NCBI RefSeq assembly: GCF_010500995.1
Contig: NZ_QVMK01000018.1
Coordinates: forward strand, 51,684-111,782
DNA: 60,099 bases
Reading direction: 5' to 3'
Origin: Bacteroides sp. 224
GTDB lineage: Bacteria; Bacteroidota; Bacteroidia; Bacteroidales; Bacteroidaceae
The notes under the pieces were generated by a model. That model ran no database searches. It was not told where the DNA came from and saw only the letters and a list, made by a program, of their open reading frames with translations. Shown here in pieces: positions 17,432-26,621 of the stretch (the first letter of the stretch is position 1; the number at the start of each line of letters is the position of its first letter). The translations under genes and the position numbers were made by a program.

Positions 17432-17895
17432 TGGGAAAATTTAGTAAATCGGGCAAACGTGAAATGCCTGCGTTAAATACTTCTTCTTTACCTGACCTTA
17501 TCTTTACTCTGTTGTTCTTCTTTATGATTGTAACAACAATGCGTGAGGTAACGTTGAAAGTAGAATTTAAGGTTCCGCAAGGTACTGAACTTGAGAAACT
17601 TGAGAAAAAATCATTGGTAACCTTCATCTATGTAGGAAAACCAATGGAAGAGTATCGGGGAAAAATGGGGTCTGAAAGCCGCATTCAGTTAAATGACCAA
17701 TTTGCTGAGGTAGCAGAAATTCAAGACTTCGTTGCTCAGGAAAGAGAAACAATGAAAGAAGAGGAACGAGCATATATGACAATATCTTTGAAGATCGATC
17801 AAGAGACTAAGATGGGTATTGTGTCGGATATTAAACAGGCACTTCGTCAGGCGTATGCTTTGAAGATTAATTATTCTTCTAAATTGCGCGAATAA
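17431..17895 (+). CDS. exbD: ExbD/TolR-family biopolymer transport protein (second copy)
   Basis: 154 residues. MPALNTSSLPDLIFTLLFFF carries the ExbD membrane helix with the key aspartate (D22); the periplasmic domain continues with VEFKVPQGTELEKLEKK and ends with IKQALRQAYALKINYSSK. It is translationally coupled to the first ExbD (TAATG overlap). Two different ExbDs in one cluster suggests a mixed ExbD dimer inside the ExbB pentamer; that is inference. A bidirectional terminator follows. Confidence 0.92.
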   Translation: MGKFSKSGKREMPALNTSSLPDLIFTLLFFFMIVTTMREVTLKVEFKVPQGTELEKLEKKSLVTFIYVGKPMEEYRGKMGSESRIQLNDQFAEVAEIQDFVAQERETMKEEERAYMTISLKIDQETKMGIVSDIKQALRQAYALKINYSSKLRE

Positions 17896-17910
17896 TTAAA
17901 GAGCTTATAT

Positions 17911-17954
17911 AAAAAAGAAGAGGATGTGCTTTTAGGTACATCCTCTTCTTTTTT
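17911..17954. terminator. Bidirectional terminator between exbD and tnaA
   Basis: AAAAAAGAAGAGGATGT and ACATCCTCTTCTTTTTT form a 17-base stem with A-run and T-run on the two sides, serving the converging exbD and tnaA genes. Confidence 0.88.
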
Positions 17955-17975
17955 ATATCTATCTGTCTCTTTCCT

Positions 17976-19352
17976 TTATGAAAGCCTTTCTAATTTCACG
18001 GTAAAATGCCGCATAATAGGAGCTTCCCATAGTATTTTAACGCCTCGCGTAATGCTCTCTCTGCGATCGAATACATTCTTCAGGGCAACGGCAATAACAT
18101 CTATATGGTTATTGGTATATACACGTCGTGGAATGGCCAGACGCAATAAATCAATTCCGCCAAAACGGTTTTCGTGTGTCACAGGGTCACGGTCGGCAAG
18201 GATGTAGCCTATTTCGCAACCACGAATGCCTGCTTCCAGATATAATTCGATGGTCAATGTCTGGGCGGGGAATTCTTCTTTAGGCACATGCGTAAGTACT
18301 TTAGGTGCATCCACAAAAATAGCATGTCCACCGGCAGGGCGTTGATAAGGAATACCAAATTCATCTAAGCGTTCGGCCAGATAAGCTACTTGCCGGATGC
18401 GGGTTTCCAGGTTATCGAATTCTGTATTTTCGTCCAATCCTATGGCAAGGGCATTCATGTCGCGACCGTTCATACCGCCATACGTCAGATACCCTTCATA
18501 TTGTACACAGTAACCTTTGGCGCCTTCGTACCATTCTTCTTTGCGTGTAGCAATAAATCCGCCCATGTTTACAATTCCGTCTTTCTTCGCACTCATGGTC
18601 ATACCATCGGCTAAGTCGAACATCTCACGGCTGATTTCTTTGATTGTTTTATCCTTATATGCTTCTTCTCTTGTTTTAATGAAATAGGCATTTTCGGCAA
18701 AGCGGGCAGAGTCAAATAATACAGGTTTGTTGTATTTATCAGCTAAGCAGCGTATATCTTTCATGTTCTGCATAGATACAGGCTGTCCGCCGGCTGTATT
18801 GTTTGTTATGGTTACAATGATAAAAGGTATGCGATCAGCGTATTTGATCAATGCATCTTCCAGTTTCTTAATATCAACGTTTCCTTTAAATGGCAGTTCG
18901 AGTTGTGTGTCTTTCGCTTCGTCTATGGTACAATCCAGTGCAATGGCTTTGCGCCCTTCAATATGGCCTTTGGTGGTGTCAAAGTGAGAGTTTCCGGGGA
19001 TAACATCACCTTCGTGCACCAAATAGGAGAATAATACATTCTCGGCTGCCCTACCTTGATGGGTAGGAATTACATAGTCAAAACCGGTAATCTGTTTGAT
19101 CATGGCTTTCAGGTTGAAGAACGAGCTGGCTCCTGCATAGCTTTCATCACCCACCATCATTGCAGCCCATTGCTGGTCGCTCATTGCTCCTGTTCCGGAA
19201 TCTGTGATAAGGTCGATATATACTTGGTCGGATGTGAGTTGAAACACATTGTAGTGTGCCTTTTTTATCCACTCTTCGCGCTCTTCGCGCGTACTCTTAC
19301 GAATGGCTTCCACCATCTTTATTTTCCATGATTCGGCAAATGGTAATTCCAT
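17976..19352 (-). CDS. tnaA: Tryptophanase
   Basis: 458 residues. The PLP-lysine motif reads MSAKKDGIVNMGGF; DSARFAENAYFIK, HFDTTKGH and IRGCEIGYILADRD favour tryptophanase over the related tyrosine phenol-lyase (which has DATRCVENAYFI and MSGKKDC). It cleaves tryptophan to indole, pyruvate and ammonia. The sequence is very close to Bacteroides TnaA as I know it. A TACATTTG -7 box lies at 19384-19391, 32 bases upstream. No tnaB permease or TnaC leader peptide is seen nearby, so enteric-type attenuation is not supported. Confidence 0.93.
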   Translation of the reverse strand: MELPFAESWKIKMVEAIRKSTREEREEWIKKAHYNVFQLTSDQVYIDLITDSGTGAMSDQQWAAMMVGDESYAGASSFFNLKAMIKQITGFDYVIPTHQGRAAENVLFSYLVHEGDVIPGNSHFDTTKGHIEGRKAIALDCTIDEAKDTQLELPFKGNVDIKKLEDALIKYADRIPFIIVTITNNTAGGQPVSMQNMKDIRCLADKYNKPVLFDSARFAENAYFIKTREEAYKDKTIKEISREMFDLADGMTMSAKKDGIVNMGGFIATRKEEWYEGAKGYCVQYEGYLTYGGMNGRDMNALAIGLDENTEFDNLETRIRQVAYLAERLDEFGIPYQRPAGGHAIFVDAPKVLTHVPKEEFPAQTLTIELYLEAGIRGCEIGYILADRDPVTHENRFGGIDLLRLAIPRRVYTNNHIDVIAVALKNVFDRRESITRGVKILWEAPIMRHFTVKLERLS

Positions 19353-19479
19353 ATAAATTAGATTTTAAATTGACAATAAGTCGCAAATGTAATTGCGAAC
19401 GTGTTTATTTACGCCGAAAATAGTAAAATAAATCCAAATGGGGAGGATTTTTCTGACTTTTTGAAATTAAATAATCTTT

Positions 19480-20016
19480 TTATGCTTTTACTCCATATAC
19501 CGATTCGTGTATTCGTTTTCTTATACTTTCAAAATCTTTGTCGGGATTCATATTTCCATTTACCATCAATCGCATAGGAAGAGGTTCGTAACCTGTTCTA
19601 TAGGGTGGTTGAAAGTACTCTAAATCCCAGAAAGTAAATCCTTGCCTTTTATAGAAGTTTATGCGTCTTTGTGCCATTTCTTCGTCGGGTAGTTCAACTT
19701 CGAGTACGATGGGCTGCTTCAGCTCTTCTTTTAATAGGGCGAGTAACTTCTGTCCATAACCTCCGTTTCGCTGAGAGGGGTCGATGGCGAAGTGCTCTAC
19801 ATAATAAAAAGAGCCCAGATCCCAATAGCTAATAAAGCCTACAGGCTGATCATCGCTGAATATGATATTCATAAAAAACTCACTGATAGTATCTGTGTAG
19901 TTTCTTAATACTTGCAAGTCTCTGTACTCCTCTATAGGGAAGGCATTTACCATTAATTGCTCCATGTAATTATACCACTCGGTATCTGAGGTTTTAATTG
20001 GGTGAATGTTAATCAT
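19480..20016 (-). CDS. GNAT-family N-acetyltransferase
   Basis: 178 residues. The acetyl-CoA site is FAIDPSQRNGGYGQKLLALL, preceded by the beta-strand YYVEHFAI. The substrate is unknown; the family acetylates amines of small molecules or proteins. It overlaps the end of the M64 peptidase gene by four bases (ATGA), so both are made from one message. Confidence 0.85.
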   Translation of the reverse strand: MINIHPIKTSDTEWYNYMEQLMVNAFPIEEYRDLQVLRNYTDTISEFFMNIIFSDDQPVGFISYWDLGSFYYVEHFAIDPSQRNGGYGQKLLALLKEELKQPIVLEVELPDEEMAQRRINFYKRQGFTFWDLEYFQPPYRTGYEPLPMRLMVNGNMNPDKDFESIRKRIHESVYGVKA

Positions 20017-21266
20017 TTGCTTTCTTCTTTATCTGTATAAAAGTGAATCATTCGCTGTAATGCACGTTGGCACACCGGACAAAATGCAGGGTGTTGATTG
20101 GTATTCATCCGGCAATTGTCTGCCGGGCGGTAGATACCTTTAGCAGAGTAGCCGCCACCTTCGAATAAACCGGCCTGCTTGGCTTCTTTCATGTCTTGCC
20201 ATTTGCTTTTGAAATCTACCAGCGTGGTGATATTCTGTTCCCAAGGTTCTACCTCCAGAGAGTAGAAGTCGTTTGTGGTGTGACCGCTGTAGTAATATTC
20301 GTCGGCCAACCCACCGAAACTGTGACCAAATTCGTGCACTACCACCGGGCGAAATGCATAGTGATGTGCAGTGGTCAGTGTATATGAATTATAGATACCG
20401 CCTCCACCGTACTCTTCGGTGTTTGCCAGAATAATGATATGCTCGTAGGGGATTCCTGCCAAAGCATCATGAATGTCTTTCACTCTACCGGAAGTAAGGT
20501 ATCTGTCGGAGTAGAATGTATCGAAGTGAGAACCGAAAGCCGTTTGTTTCCATATAGCTTTTCCGGGTACACTTACTCCACTGTCGGGCGAGGTGCTTTC
20601 TACGGCAATTACGTTAAACTTATTCTTTTCTGACTTAAAAGGTTCATGACTGAAAAGAGCTTCACAAGCAATCTGCGCATCTCGACGGAAGACGGCCATC
20701 TCATCTGCTGTGTATCCTTCGGCTAAGATGGCAATGTTGATGCAGTCGGTTTCGTTTCCACCCTTCAATAGATAGGTGTGGGGGGTGACATGGGCTGTTC
20801 CTTTTTGTTGAATCAAGATGTTATCGGGCTGCACTGTATGCGTCAGGCTTGCTACCACTTCTTGTTTAATATCTCGTAGTGTAATTTCAATCTCTACCGG
20901 TTTTAGCGGAAAGGGAAGCAGGAAAGTGTTCTCGAACGATCTGGATGCCGTTTGTGCCTCGTCGGTACTGATCCATTCCTGAAAGAGGGTCGAGAAAGAT
21001 GTTTTGTAAATGCACTGTTTGCTTTCTGCATCGCGCATGGTTATTTGTCCGTTACCTTGAATGGGTAGTTCCGATAAGTGGTGCCTTCTTCCTGCCCATA
21101 AAGGTAGCCGCGACAGTGCATCCGGGTAGATTTCCTGCCGCGTAGCATTGCCGCAAAGTGTATAATCTACTCTCAGTGTTTGGTTGGAGAAGTAATCTTC
21201 GAACTTTTGTGCTTTCATGGGTGATAGTAATGAAAGGAGCAGAATAATGAATAGCGTTTTTTTCAT
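20013..21266 (-). CDS. Secreted M64-family metallopeptidase (IgA peptidase-like)
   Basis: 417 residues from the chosen start, with a clear signal peptide (MKKTLFIILLLSLLSPMKAQ). Zinc motif VVHEFGHSFGGLADEYYYSG (HExxH plus the downstream acidic residue), preceded by ILAEGYTADEM and ESTSPDSGVSVPG, all typical of peptidase family M64, which includes an IgA-cleaving enzyme in Clostridium. Whether this one cleaves IgA is unknown. An in-frame ATG at 21338 would add 24 residues but lies upstream of the TACCTTTG -7 box (21293-21300), so 21266 is chosen. Confidence 0.9.
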   Translation of the reverse strand: MKKTLFIILLLSLLSPMKAQKFEDYFSNQTLRVDYTLCGNATRQEIYPDALSRLPLWAGRRHHLSELPIQGNGQITMRDAESKQCIYKTSFSTLFQEWISTDEAQTASRSFENTFLLPFPLKPVEIEITLRDIKQEVVASLTHTVQPDNILIQQKGTAHVTPHTYLLKGGNETDCINIAILAEGYTADEMAVFRRDAQIACEALFSHEPFKSEKNKFNVIAVESTSPDSGVSVPGKAIWKQTAFGSHFDTFYSDRYLTSGRVKDIHDALAGIPYEHIIILANTEEYGGGGIYNSYTLTTAHHYAFRPVVVHEFGHSFGGLADEYYYSGHTTNDFYSLEVEPWEQNITTLVDFKSKWQDMKEAKQAGLFEGGGYSAKGIYRPADNCRMNTNQHPAFCPVCQRALQRMIHFYTDKEESK

Positions 21267-21292
21267 CTTGGTATTTAGTTTATTAATTAATA

Positions 21293-21300
21293 CAAAGGTA
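21293..21300 (-). promoter_or_regulatory. -7 box of the M64 peptidase gene (TACCTTTG)
   Basis: A TAnnTTTG match 27 bases upstream of the chosen start on the minus strand. It supports the shorter protein. Confidence 0.5.
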
Positions 21301-21326
21301 GAAACTATAATTGATAAAAAAATGGT

Positions 21327-21334
21327 TATATTTG
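21327..21334 (+). promoter_or_regulatory. -7 box of the Lrp-type regulator (TATATTTG)
   Basis: A perfect TAnnTTTG on the plus strand, 34 bases upstream of the start at 21368. It lies back to back with the M64 promoter, so the regulator could control both directions. Confidence 0.5.
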
Positions 21335-21367
21335 TCATAATTACAACTAATAGATAACAACTATACT

Positions 21368-21826
21368 ATGGAGCACTATCAGCCGGATACTTTAGACGAG
21401 AAGATTCTATGTTTGATAGCAAATAATGCACGCCTCCCTTTTCTGGAAGTGGCAAGAGCCTGTCATGTTTCGGGCGCAGCCATTCATCAGCGAGTACAGA
21501 GATTAACGAACCAAGGAATTCTGAAGGGAACGGAATATGTGGTCGACCCCGAAAAAATAGGCTATACCACTTGCGCTTATGTGGGGTTAAACCTAAAGAA
21601 CCCCGAATTCTTCGAGGATGTAATTAAAGCACTCGAAAATATGCCCGAAGTAGTGGAATGCCATTTTACTACAGGGAAATATGATTTGCTGATTAAGTTG
21701 TATGCCAAGAGTAACAATCATTTGTTAGACATCATTCACAACAAACTTAGTCCGTTGGGGCTTTCGAGAACAGAAACAATGATCTCTTTCAGACAAGCTA
21801 TCAAGAGGCAGATACCAATCGTATAG
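21368..21826 (+). CDS. Lrp/AsnC-family transcription regulator
   Basis: 152 residues. An N-terminal winged helix-turn-helix (LDEKILCLIANNARLPFLEV, then ARACHVSGAAIHQRVQRL) and a C-terminal RAM ligand domain (YVGLNLKNPEF, VVECHFTTGKYDLLIKLYA). Members sense amino acids and form octamers. It is divergent from the M64/GNAT genes and 1.9 kb from tnaA, so amino-acid-responsive control of one of these is plausible but not shown. It converges on thyA with a 2-base gap. Confidence 0.9.
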   Translation: MEHYQPDTLDEKILCLIANNARLPFLEVARACHVSGAAIHQRVQRLTNQGILKGTEYVVDPEKIGYTTCAYVGLNLKNPEFFEDVIKALENMPEVVECHFTTGKYDLLIKLYAKSNNHLLDIIHNKLSPLGLSRTETMISFRQAIKRQIPIV

Positions 21827-21828
21827 CC

Positions 21829-22623
21829 CTATACCGAAACTTTTCCGGCAATATGTGGGTGCGGATCGTAATTAATCAACTCGAAATCTTCAAATTGGAA
21901 ATCAAATATATTCTTTATATCCGGATTGATTTTCATTTGAGGCAACGAACGTGGCTCACGGCTTAATTGAAGCTTCACTTGGTCGAGGTGGTTTAAGTAA
22001 ATATGTGCATCGCCGAAGGTATGTACAAAATCTCCGGCTTCCAATCCTGTAACCTGTGCCATCATTTGGAGCAATAAGGCATAAGAAGCAATATTGAAGG
22101 GCACACCTAAGAAGATATCCGCACTTCTTTGATATAGTTGCAGGCTTAATTTGCCATTGGCCACATAAAATTGAAAGAATATATGGCAGGGAGGCAGATT
22201 CATTGTATGAAGATCGGCCACATTCCAGGCACTCACTAACATACGACGCGAGTCCGGGTTATTTTTAATTGTATTTACTACTTCCGTAATCTGGTCGATA
22301 TGTCCTCCTTGATAGTCGGGCCAGGAGCGCCATTGATATCCGTAAACATGACCTAACTCGCCGTTCTCGTCTGCCCATTCATTCCAGATACGAACACCAT
22401 TCTCTTGCAGATACTTTACATTCGTATCTCCTTTCAGAAACCAAAGAAGTTCATGAATAATAGATTTCAGATGGAGTTTCTTAGTGGTTAAGCAGGGAAA
22501 TCCGTTTGCCAAATTAAAGCGCATTTGATGACCGAATACGCTGATAGTGCCGGTACCGGTGCGGTCTTCTTTTTGTATGCCTTCTTTTAGTACTCTATCT
22601 AATAAATCAAGGTATTGTTTCAT
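21829..22623 (-). CDS. thyA: Thymidylate synthase
   Basis: 264 residues, the same length as the E. coli enzyme, with catalytic C146 in [39 protein letters not shown] and [14 protein letters not shown] are the usual conserved blocks. It methylates dUMP to dTMP with methylene-tetrahydrofolate. A TATCTTTG -7 box lies at 22649-22656. folA is not beside it in this window. Confidence 0.97.
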   Translation of the reverse strand: MKQYLDLLDRVLKEGIQKEDRTGTGTISVFGHQMRFNLANGFPCLTTKKLHLKSIIHELLWFLKGDTNVKYLQENGVRIWNEWADENGELGHVYGYQWRSWPDYQGGHIDQITEVVNTIKNNPDSRRMLVSAWNVADLHTMNLPPCHIFFQFYVANGKLSLQLYQRSADIFLGVPFNIASYALLLQMMAQVTGLEAGDFVHTFGDAHIYLNHLDQVKLQLSREPRSLPQMKINPDIKNIFDFQFEDFELINYDPHPHIAGKVSV

Positions 22624-22720
22624 GATGATTTTTTCGTTGTATGGAGTACAAAGATATGCAGAATCTCACAAAAAGCAGAAAAAAATGAAAGAATAGAATA
22701 GGCGTTTAACGATTAATCTG

Positions 22721-22749
22721 TTGTGTACATTAGATATTTGTTACCTTTG
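22721..22749 (+). promoter_or_regulatory. Bacteroidales-type promoter of the 22786 gene
   Basis: TTG (22721-22723), 18 bases, TACCTTTG (22742-22749). It places transcription start after the in-frame ATG at 22723 and thus supports 22786 as the start. Confidence 0.6.
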
Positions 22750-22785
22750 CGAGCTGTAATTGTTGAATTTAAGGTAAACTTGTAT

Positions 22786-23823
22786 ATGAAAGTAGAAAGA
22801 AAGAAATGGATAAAAAGAATTATTGCAATTGCTGCCCTTATTTTTATTGCTTTTGGCTTTTTTCCGTTAGAAAAAGCGATTGTAAGCGCTATGCCTCTTC
22901 CCACTTTGCCCGAAGAATATCGTGATTATGACCTCATAGAATATAATGAAGATTTTGAAGTAATGCGTATAGGCATCCGATATGGCGACCTTGGCGAAGA
23001 TACATTAAGAACTTATCTGAATAAAAACGGTCAGCATATATTTTTTCTCAAATTAGGTAACTATTGGAAGCTCTATAATTGGACCGATAACGAAAGACCA
23101 ATGATACTTCAGTTGCAGACAGATGCGTCTGTCGATGAAAACGGGTACATAGTTAAAGACAGTATGTATTGCTCTTGGTTCGAGAATGGTGATACGGCAT
23201 TCTATCGGGCAACACCGATAGAAGAGATAACCAGTATTGAGGAATTCGAACAGTATTATCATCGTGCCGATTTCCTTAAACAATATCAAAAAAAAGACGC
23301 GGCAGGTGGAAAAACTGTCGGGCGTGGAGTAATAATGTCTATAGAGCGTGAATGGTATTATGCGAACTTGCATACTTCGCTTAATAAACTCAAAGGCAGT
23401 GAAAGAATGGGCAATAAAAGTCTGCCAAACCCAACGCTTGCGATCGAAACCGTCGAAGATCCTGTTAGACTTAAATTCAAGACTTTCCCTCAGACGATAG
23501 GTGTAGTGAAATTTTGTTTCTTCGACCGAGAAAAATATTTATGTAACTACTTTCTGGGTAACTTCCTAAGACTTTTTGCGCTGCCATCTACAGGATTGCA
23601 GAGAAATAAGCCTTTTGCTATCAATCGTCGCTGGTCCGGCGAAGTTTACTACGATGTTTCGCTGAATGGTGCTGTATTGAAATTTAAGGATATAGTTTCT
23701 AAACCTTGTGCAAAAGATTATAGTATTTATTTCTCACTTAAACAATTCGAGAATCTTTCAATACTTCAAATGAGCGCTCTCGACAGCGACGCTAGTTCAA
23801 TTTATTTTATAAGGAATAAATAA
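22786..23823 (+). CDS. Membrane-anchored protein of unknown function
   Basis: 345 residues. One N-terminal membrane segment (about 11-28, IIAIAALIFIAFGFF) followed by a soluble, mixed alpha/beta domain outside the membrane or in the periplasm. Notable words are YWKLYNWTDNERPMILQLQ and GRGVIMSIEREWYYANLHTS. I do not recognise the family. It stands alone, converging with the phospholipase-D gene 7 bases away. An ATG 63 bases upstream is excluded by the promoter. Confidence 0.7.
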   Translation: MKVERKKWIKRIIAIAALIFIAFGFFPLEKAIVSAMPLPTLPEEYRDYDLIEYNEDFEVMRIGIRYGDLGEDTLRTYLNKNGQHIFFLKLGNYWKLYNWTDNERPMILQLQTDASVDENGYIVKDSMYCSWFENGDTAFYRATPIEEITSIEEFEQYYHRADFLKQYQKKDAAGGKTVGRGVIMSIEREWYYANLHTSLNKLKGSERMGNKSLPNPTLAIETVEDPVRLKFKTFPQTIGVVKFCFFDREKYLCNYFLGNFLRLFALPSTGLQRNKPFAINRRWSGEVYYDVSLNGAVLKFKDIVSKPCAKDYSIYFSLKQFENLSILQMSALDSDASSIYFIRNK

Positions 23824-23830
23824 CGGCTCT

Positions 23831-25048
23831 CTATATAAAAGGACTAAGTATATTAGCAAACCAGCCAACAAACCGTCTCCATCGCGAGCGTTCTTGCCAG
23901 TACTCTTCTGTCATGATGATGCTTTGTTCCTTATCATTTTCGAATAAGTCCATAAGCTCTTCGGTAGTTTCCTTATTGAAGATAAATGCGTTTGCTTCAT
24001 AATCATAACGAAGGCTACGGCTGTTTAGGTTGGTGGAACCTACTGTACAGAAAGATTCATCAACCATCATAATTTTAGAATGGTGGAAGCCATCCTGATA
24101 AATATAAATGATAGCCCCTCTTTCCATAAATCTGTGCGAGATATGAAAAACGGCATCAGGCGTAAAAGGAATATCAGACTTTTCGGAGATCATTATCTCT
24201 ACATCTACTCCTCTTTTCAATGCTTTCTTCAGTGCTTTTTTTATAGATTGAGTAGGAGTAAAGTAAGGATTAACAATCTGTATTTTGGAATCGGCTTCAT
24301 TGATTGATTCCACAATGGCGCGTCTCAACGTCTTGGGGTCTTTTCTTGGATACCTGTCTACAATGGCTATTGTTTTGTTTCCTTTGTTGCCGGCAGTTTC
24401 GGGGTAGTAAATGTCTCCTTGGATGCCCTGTTTGGTTTGCTTATTCCACATTTTGAGGAAAATATCCTGCAAGTCTTTTACGGCACTTCCTTCAATACGC
24501 GTATGCATATCTCTCCATTTGCCAATCTCGGGCAATCCCTGAATGTAATAATCGGCTACATTCATGCCGCCGGTATAGCCTACTTTACCATCTAATACTA
24601 CAATTTTTCGATGGTCGCGATGGAACACATGATTGATATAAGGGAAGTTGATAGGATCGAACTTAACAATCTCGATGCCTTGCTCGCGGATAGCTTTCAG
24701 GTGCTTTTTCTTTAAAGGCTTGTTGTTGGAACTGTTTCCGAAGGCATCGAACATAAGCCGTACTTTGACTCCCTCTTTGGCTTTCTGAACTAAGAGTCCA
24801 AACATTTCCGAAGCAATAGAGTCGTTTCGGAAATTGAAATACTCCATGTGTATATGGTGTTTGGCTTCTTTGATGTGAGCAAAGAGGTCAACAAATTTCT
24901 CTGTTCCGCTGGGTAATAGCGTTACACTGTTATCATGCGTTACGTGTATATTGTGCTCAGTTAAATACTGTATGACGAGCGAGTCTGAGTTCTGTGCTTT
25001 ACCGAGGAGAGTGATAAAACAGAGAACAATAATAATATGTAGTTTCAA
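23831..25048 (-). CDS. Phospholipase D / cardiolipin synthase family protein with a TTG start
   Basis: 405 residues from a TTG start, giving the signal-like sequence LKLHIIIVLCFITLLGKAQ. Two HKD motifs: HRDHRKIVVLDGKVGYTGG and FHHSKIMMVDESFCTVGSTN, each with H-x-K-x4-D. The family joins or hydrolyses phospholipids; bacterial Cls makes cardiolipin, but the N-terminal two-helix anchor of Cls is replaced here by a signal peptide, so an exported member is likely. The open frame reaches an ATG at 25237, but that lies upstream of a strong promoter (25077-25107) and inside the divergent gene. Confidence 0.85.
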   Translation of the reverse strand: MKLHIIIVLCFITLLGKAQNSDSLVIQYLTEHNIHVTHDNSVTLLPSGTEKFVDLFAHIKEAKHHIHMEYFNFRNDSIASEMFGLLVQKAKEGVKVRLMFDAFGNSSNNKPLKKKHLKAIREQGIEIVKFDPINFPYINHVFHRDHRKIVVLDGKVGYTGGMNVADYYIQGLPEIGKWRDMHTRIEGSAVKDLQDIFLKMWNKQTKQGIQGDIYYPETAGNKGNKTIAIVDRYPRKDPKTLRRAIVESINEADSKIQIVNPYFTPTQSIKKALKKALKRGVDVEIMISEKSDIPFTPDAVFHISHRFMERGAIIYIYQDGFHHSKIMMVDESFCTVGSTNLNSRSLRYDYEANAFIFNKETTEELMDLFENDKEQSIIMTEEYWQERSRWRRFVGWFANILSPFI

Positions 25049-25076
25049 TGTTTTGTTAAGTTTGTTTTTTCGGTCG

Positions 25077-25107
25077 CAAAGATAGCCATAAAAAATATTA
25101 TAGGCAA
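25077..25107 (-). promoter_or_regulatory. Bacteroidales-type promoter of the phospholipase-D gene
   Basis: Minus strand: TTG (25105-25107), 20 bases, TATCTTTG (25077-25084). The -7 box is 29 bases upstream of the TTG start at 25048, leaving a leader of about 20 bases. It excludes the upstream ATG. Confidence 0.7.
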
Positions 25108-25163
25108 TTTTGTAGAGGAAGATAGAATTATTTTTAATATTTGCATTCAGTAATTGTAAACAG

Positions 25164-26546
25164 ATGAATATACCAATCGATTTTATAGAACAAACCCGTA
25201 CTTTGCTGGGTGATGCCGAATGTGATAAACTTATCAATGCGTTGGCCGAAAACTCTCCCGTAAGCCTTCGGTTAAATTCCTCTAAATGGAAGAATTGTCA
25301 ACAAGAAATACCTGATACGCTGACCGATAGAGTGCCTTGGTGCGATACGGGATTCTATCTGGACGAGCGACTGACGTTTACCTTCGATCCGCTTTTTCAT
25401 GCCGGGGCTTACTATGTGCAGGAGGCTTCGTCCATGTTTCTCGAACAGGCGGTGAAAGCCTACTTCTCTCAGCCTGCCACCGTCTTGGATTTATGCGCTG
25501 CGCCGGGAGGTAAGTCAACCCATTTGCGCAGTTGTCTGCCCGGAGGAAGCTTACTTGTGGCCAATGAGGTAATTCGGAGCCGTTCTCAAATATTGGCAGA
25601 AAATATCACCAAGTGGGGGCATACCGATGTGGTGGTAACCAATAACGATCCGGCCGACTTCTCTTCTTTGTACTCCTTCTTTGATGCCATTGTGGCGGAT
25701 GTTCCGTGCTCGGGCGAGGGTATGTTTCGCAAAGATCCCGAATCGATGAAAGAGTGGAGCTTGGCAAATGTGGAAATCTGCCGGCAGCGTCAGCGGCGTA
25801 TCATTGCAGATGTGTGGCCTTCGCTAAAGCCCGGTGGGCTTCTATTATACAGCACCTGTACCTACAATACTAAAGAGAACGAGGAAAATGTAGCTTGGAT
25901 CAGCGAAGAGTTGGGCGCAGAAATACTCCCGATACAGACATCGGGATTCCCGGAGATTACAGGAAATCTGTTGGGAGAAGATTTTCCCGTTTATCGTTTC
26001 CTCCCTCATAAAACGAAAGGCGAAGGTTTCTTTTTGGCCGTTTTGCGTAAACATGAAGATGCGTCTGTTCGCGAAGCAAATTTAAAGAAACACAAAAATA
26101 GCAAGTTCGACTTTAAAGAGCAATGGCTGAAAGACTCGAATCGTTTTCAATTGCTTTTAAACGGACAGACGGTTTCTGCTCTACGTGAAGAATATGTGGG
26201 CAAAGCGGCTTTGTTGCAACAAGAATTGCGTATTGTTCAGCGTGGAGTTGCGTTAGGAGAAATAAAAGGCAAGGATGTTGTTCCGGCTCACGCATTGGCT
26301 ATGAGTAATGAATATGCTTCGGGTTCCTTTTTCGTTTGGGAGATTTCTTATGAAGATGCTATTGCTTATTTGCGCAAAGAAGCCATTGTATTAGATGACG
26401 AAGTTCCTAAGGGCTATATCTTACTCACTTATCGTCAACTACCACTGGGTTTTGTGAAGAATATAGGTAACAGAGCTAATAATCTTTATCCGCAGGAGTG
26501 GAGAATCAGAACCGGATTTATGCCGGAGAGTATTAAATGTTTGTAG
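25164..26546 (+). CDS. rRNA cytosine-C5 methyltransferase (RsmF/NOL1-NOP2-sun family)
   Basis: 460 residues. SAM site VLDLCAAPGGKSTHL, the catalytic cysteine motif DVPCSGEGMFRKDP, and the second cysteine in YSTCTYNTKENEENV are typical of RNA m5C methyltransferases. The C-terminal 150 residues resemble the RsmF extension (with YKGYILLTYRQLPLGFVK-like text, here PKGYILLTYRQLPLGFVKN). It probably methylates 16S rRNA; the exact base is not readable from sequence. Confidence 0.9.
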   Translation: MNIPIDFIEQTRTLLGDAECDKLINALAENSPVSLRLNSSKWKNCQQEIPDTLTDRVPWCDTGFYLDERLTFTFDPLFHAGAYYVQEASSMFLEQAVKAYFSQPATVLDLCAAPGGKSTHLRSCLPGGSLLVANEVIRSRSQILAENITKWGHTDVVVTNNDPADFSSLYSFFDAIVADVPCSGEGMFRKDPESMKEWSLANVEICRQRQRRIIADVWPSLKPGGLLLYSTCTYNTKENEENVAWISEELGAEILPIQTSGFPEITGNLLGEDFPVYRFLPHKTKGEGFFLAVLRKHEDASVREANLKKHKNSKFDFKEQWLKDSNRFQLLLNGQTVSALREEYVGKAALLQQELRIVQRGVALGEIKGKDVVPAHALAMSNEYASGSFFVWEISYEDAIAYLRKEAIVLDDEVPKGYILLTYRQLPLGFVKNIGNRANNLYPQEWRIRTGFMPESIKCL

Positions 26547-26576
26547 TACAGAATAGGATAGTTAAATAAATAGTTA

Positions 26577-26584
26577 TACTTTTG
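26577..26584 (+). promoter_or_regulatory. -7 box of the AAA-like gene (TACTTTTG)
   Basis: A TAnnTTTG match 37 bases upstream of the start at 26622; no clear -33 partner. Confidence 0.4.
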
Positions 26585-26621
26585 TATAGGGTCATATAGA
26601 AATAAAATAGAGATTGAAACC

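Noticed and set aside
15571..17895. Zorya-like motor at the first ExbB cluster
   Set aside because: The ExbB lacks a coiled-coil tail and the partners are ordinary ExbD proteins; a TonB gene nearby explains the cluster.
17976..19352. Tyrosine phenol-lyase as an alternative call
   Set aside because: Motifs MSAKKDG, DSARFAENAYFIK and HFDTTKGH match tryptophanase.
21267..21338. Upstream start for the M64 peptidase
   Set aside because: The ATG is upstream of the promoter-like box and would place extra hydrophobic residues before a good signal peptide.
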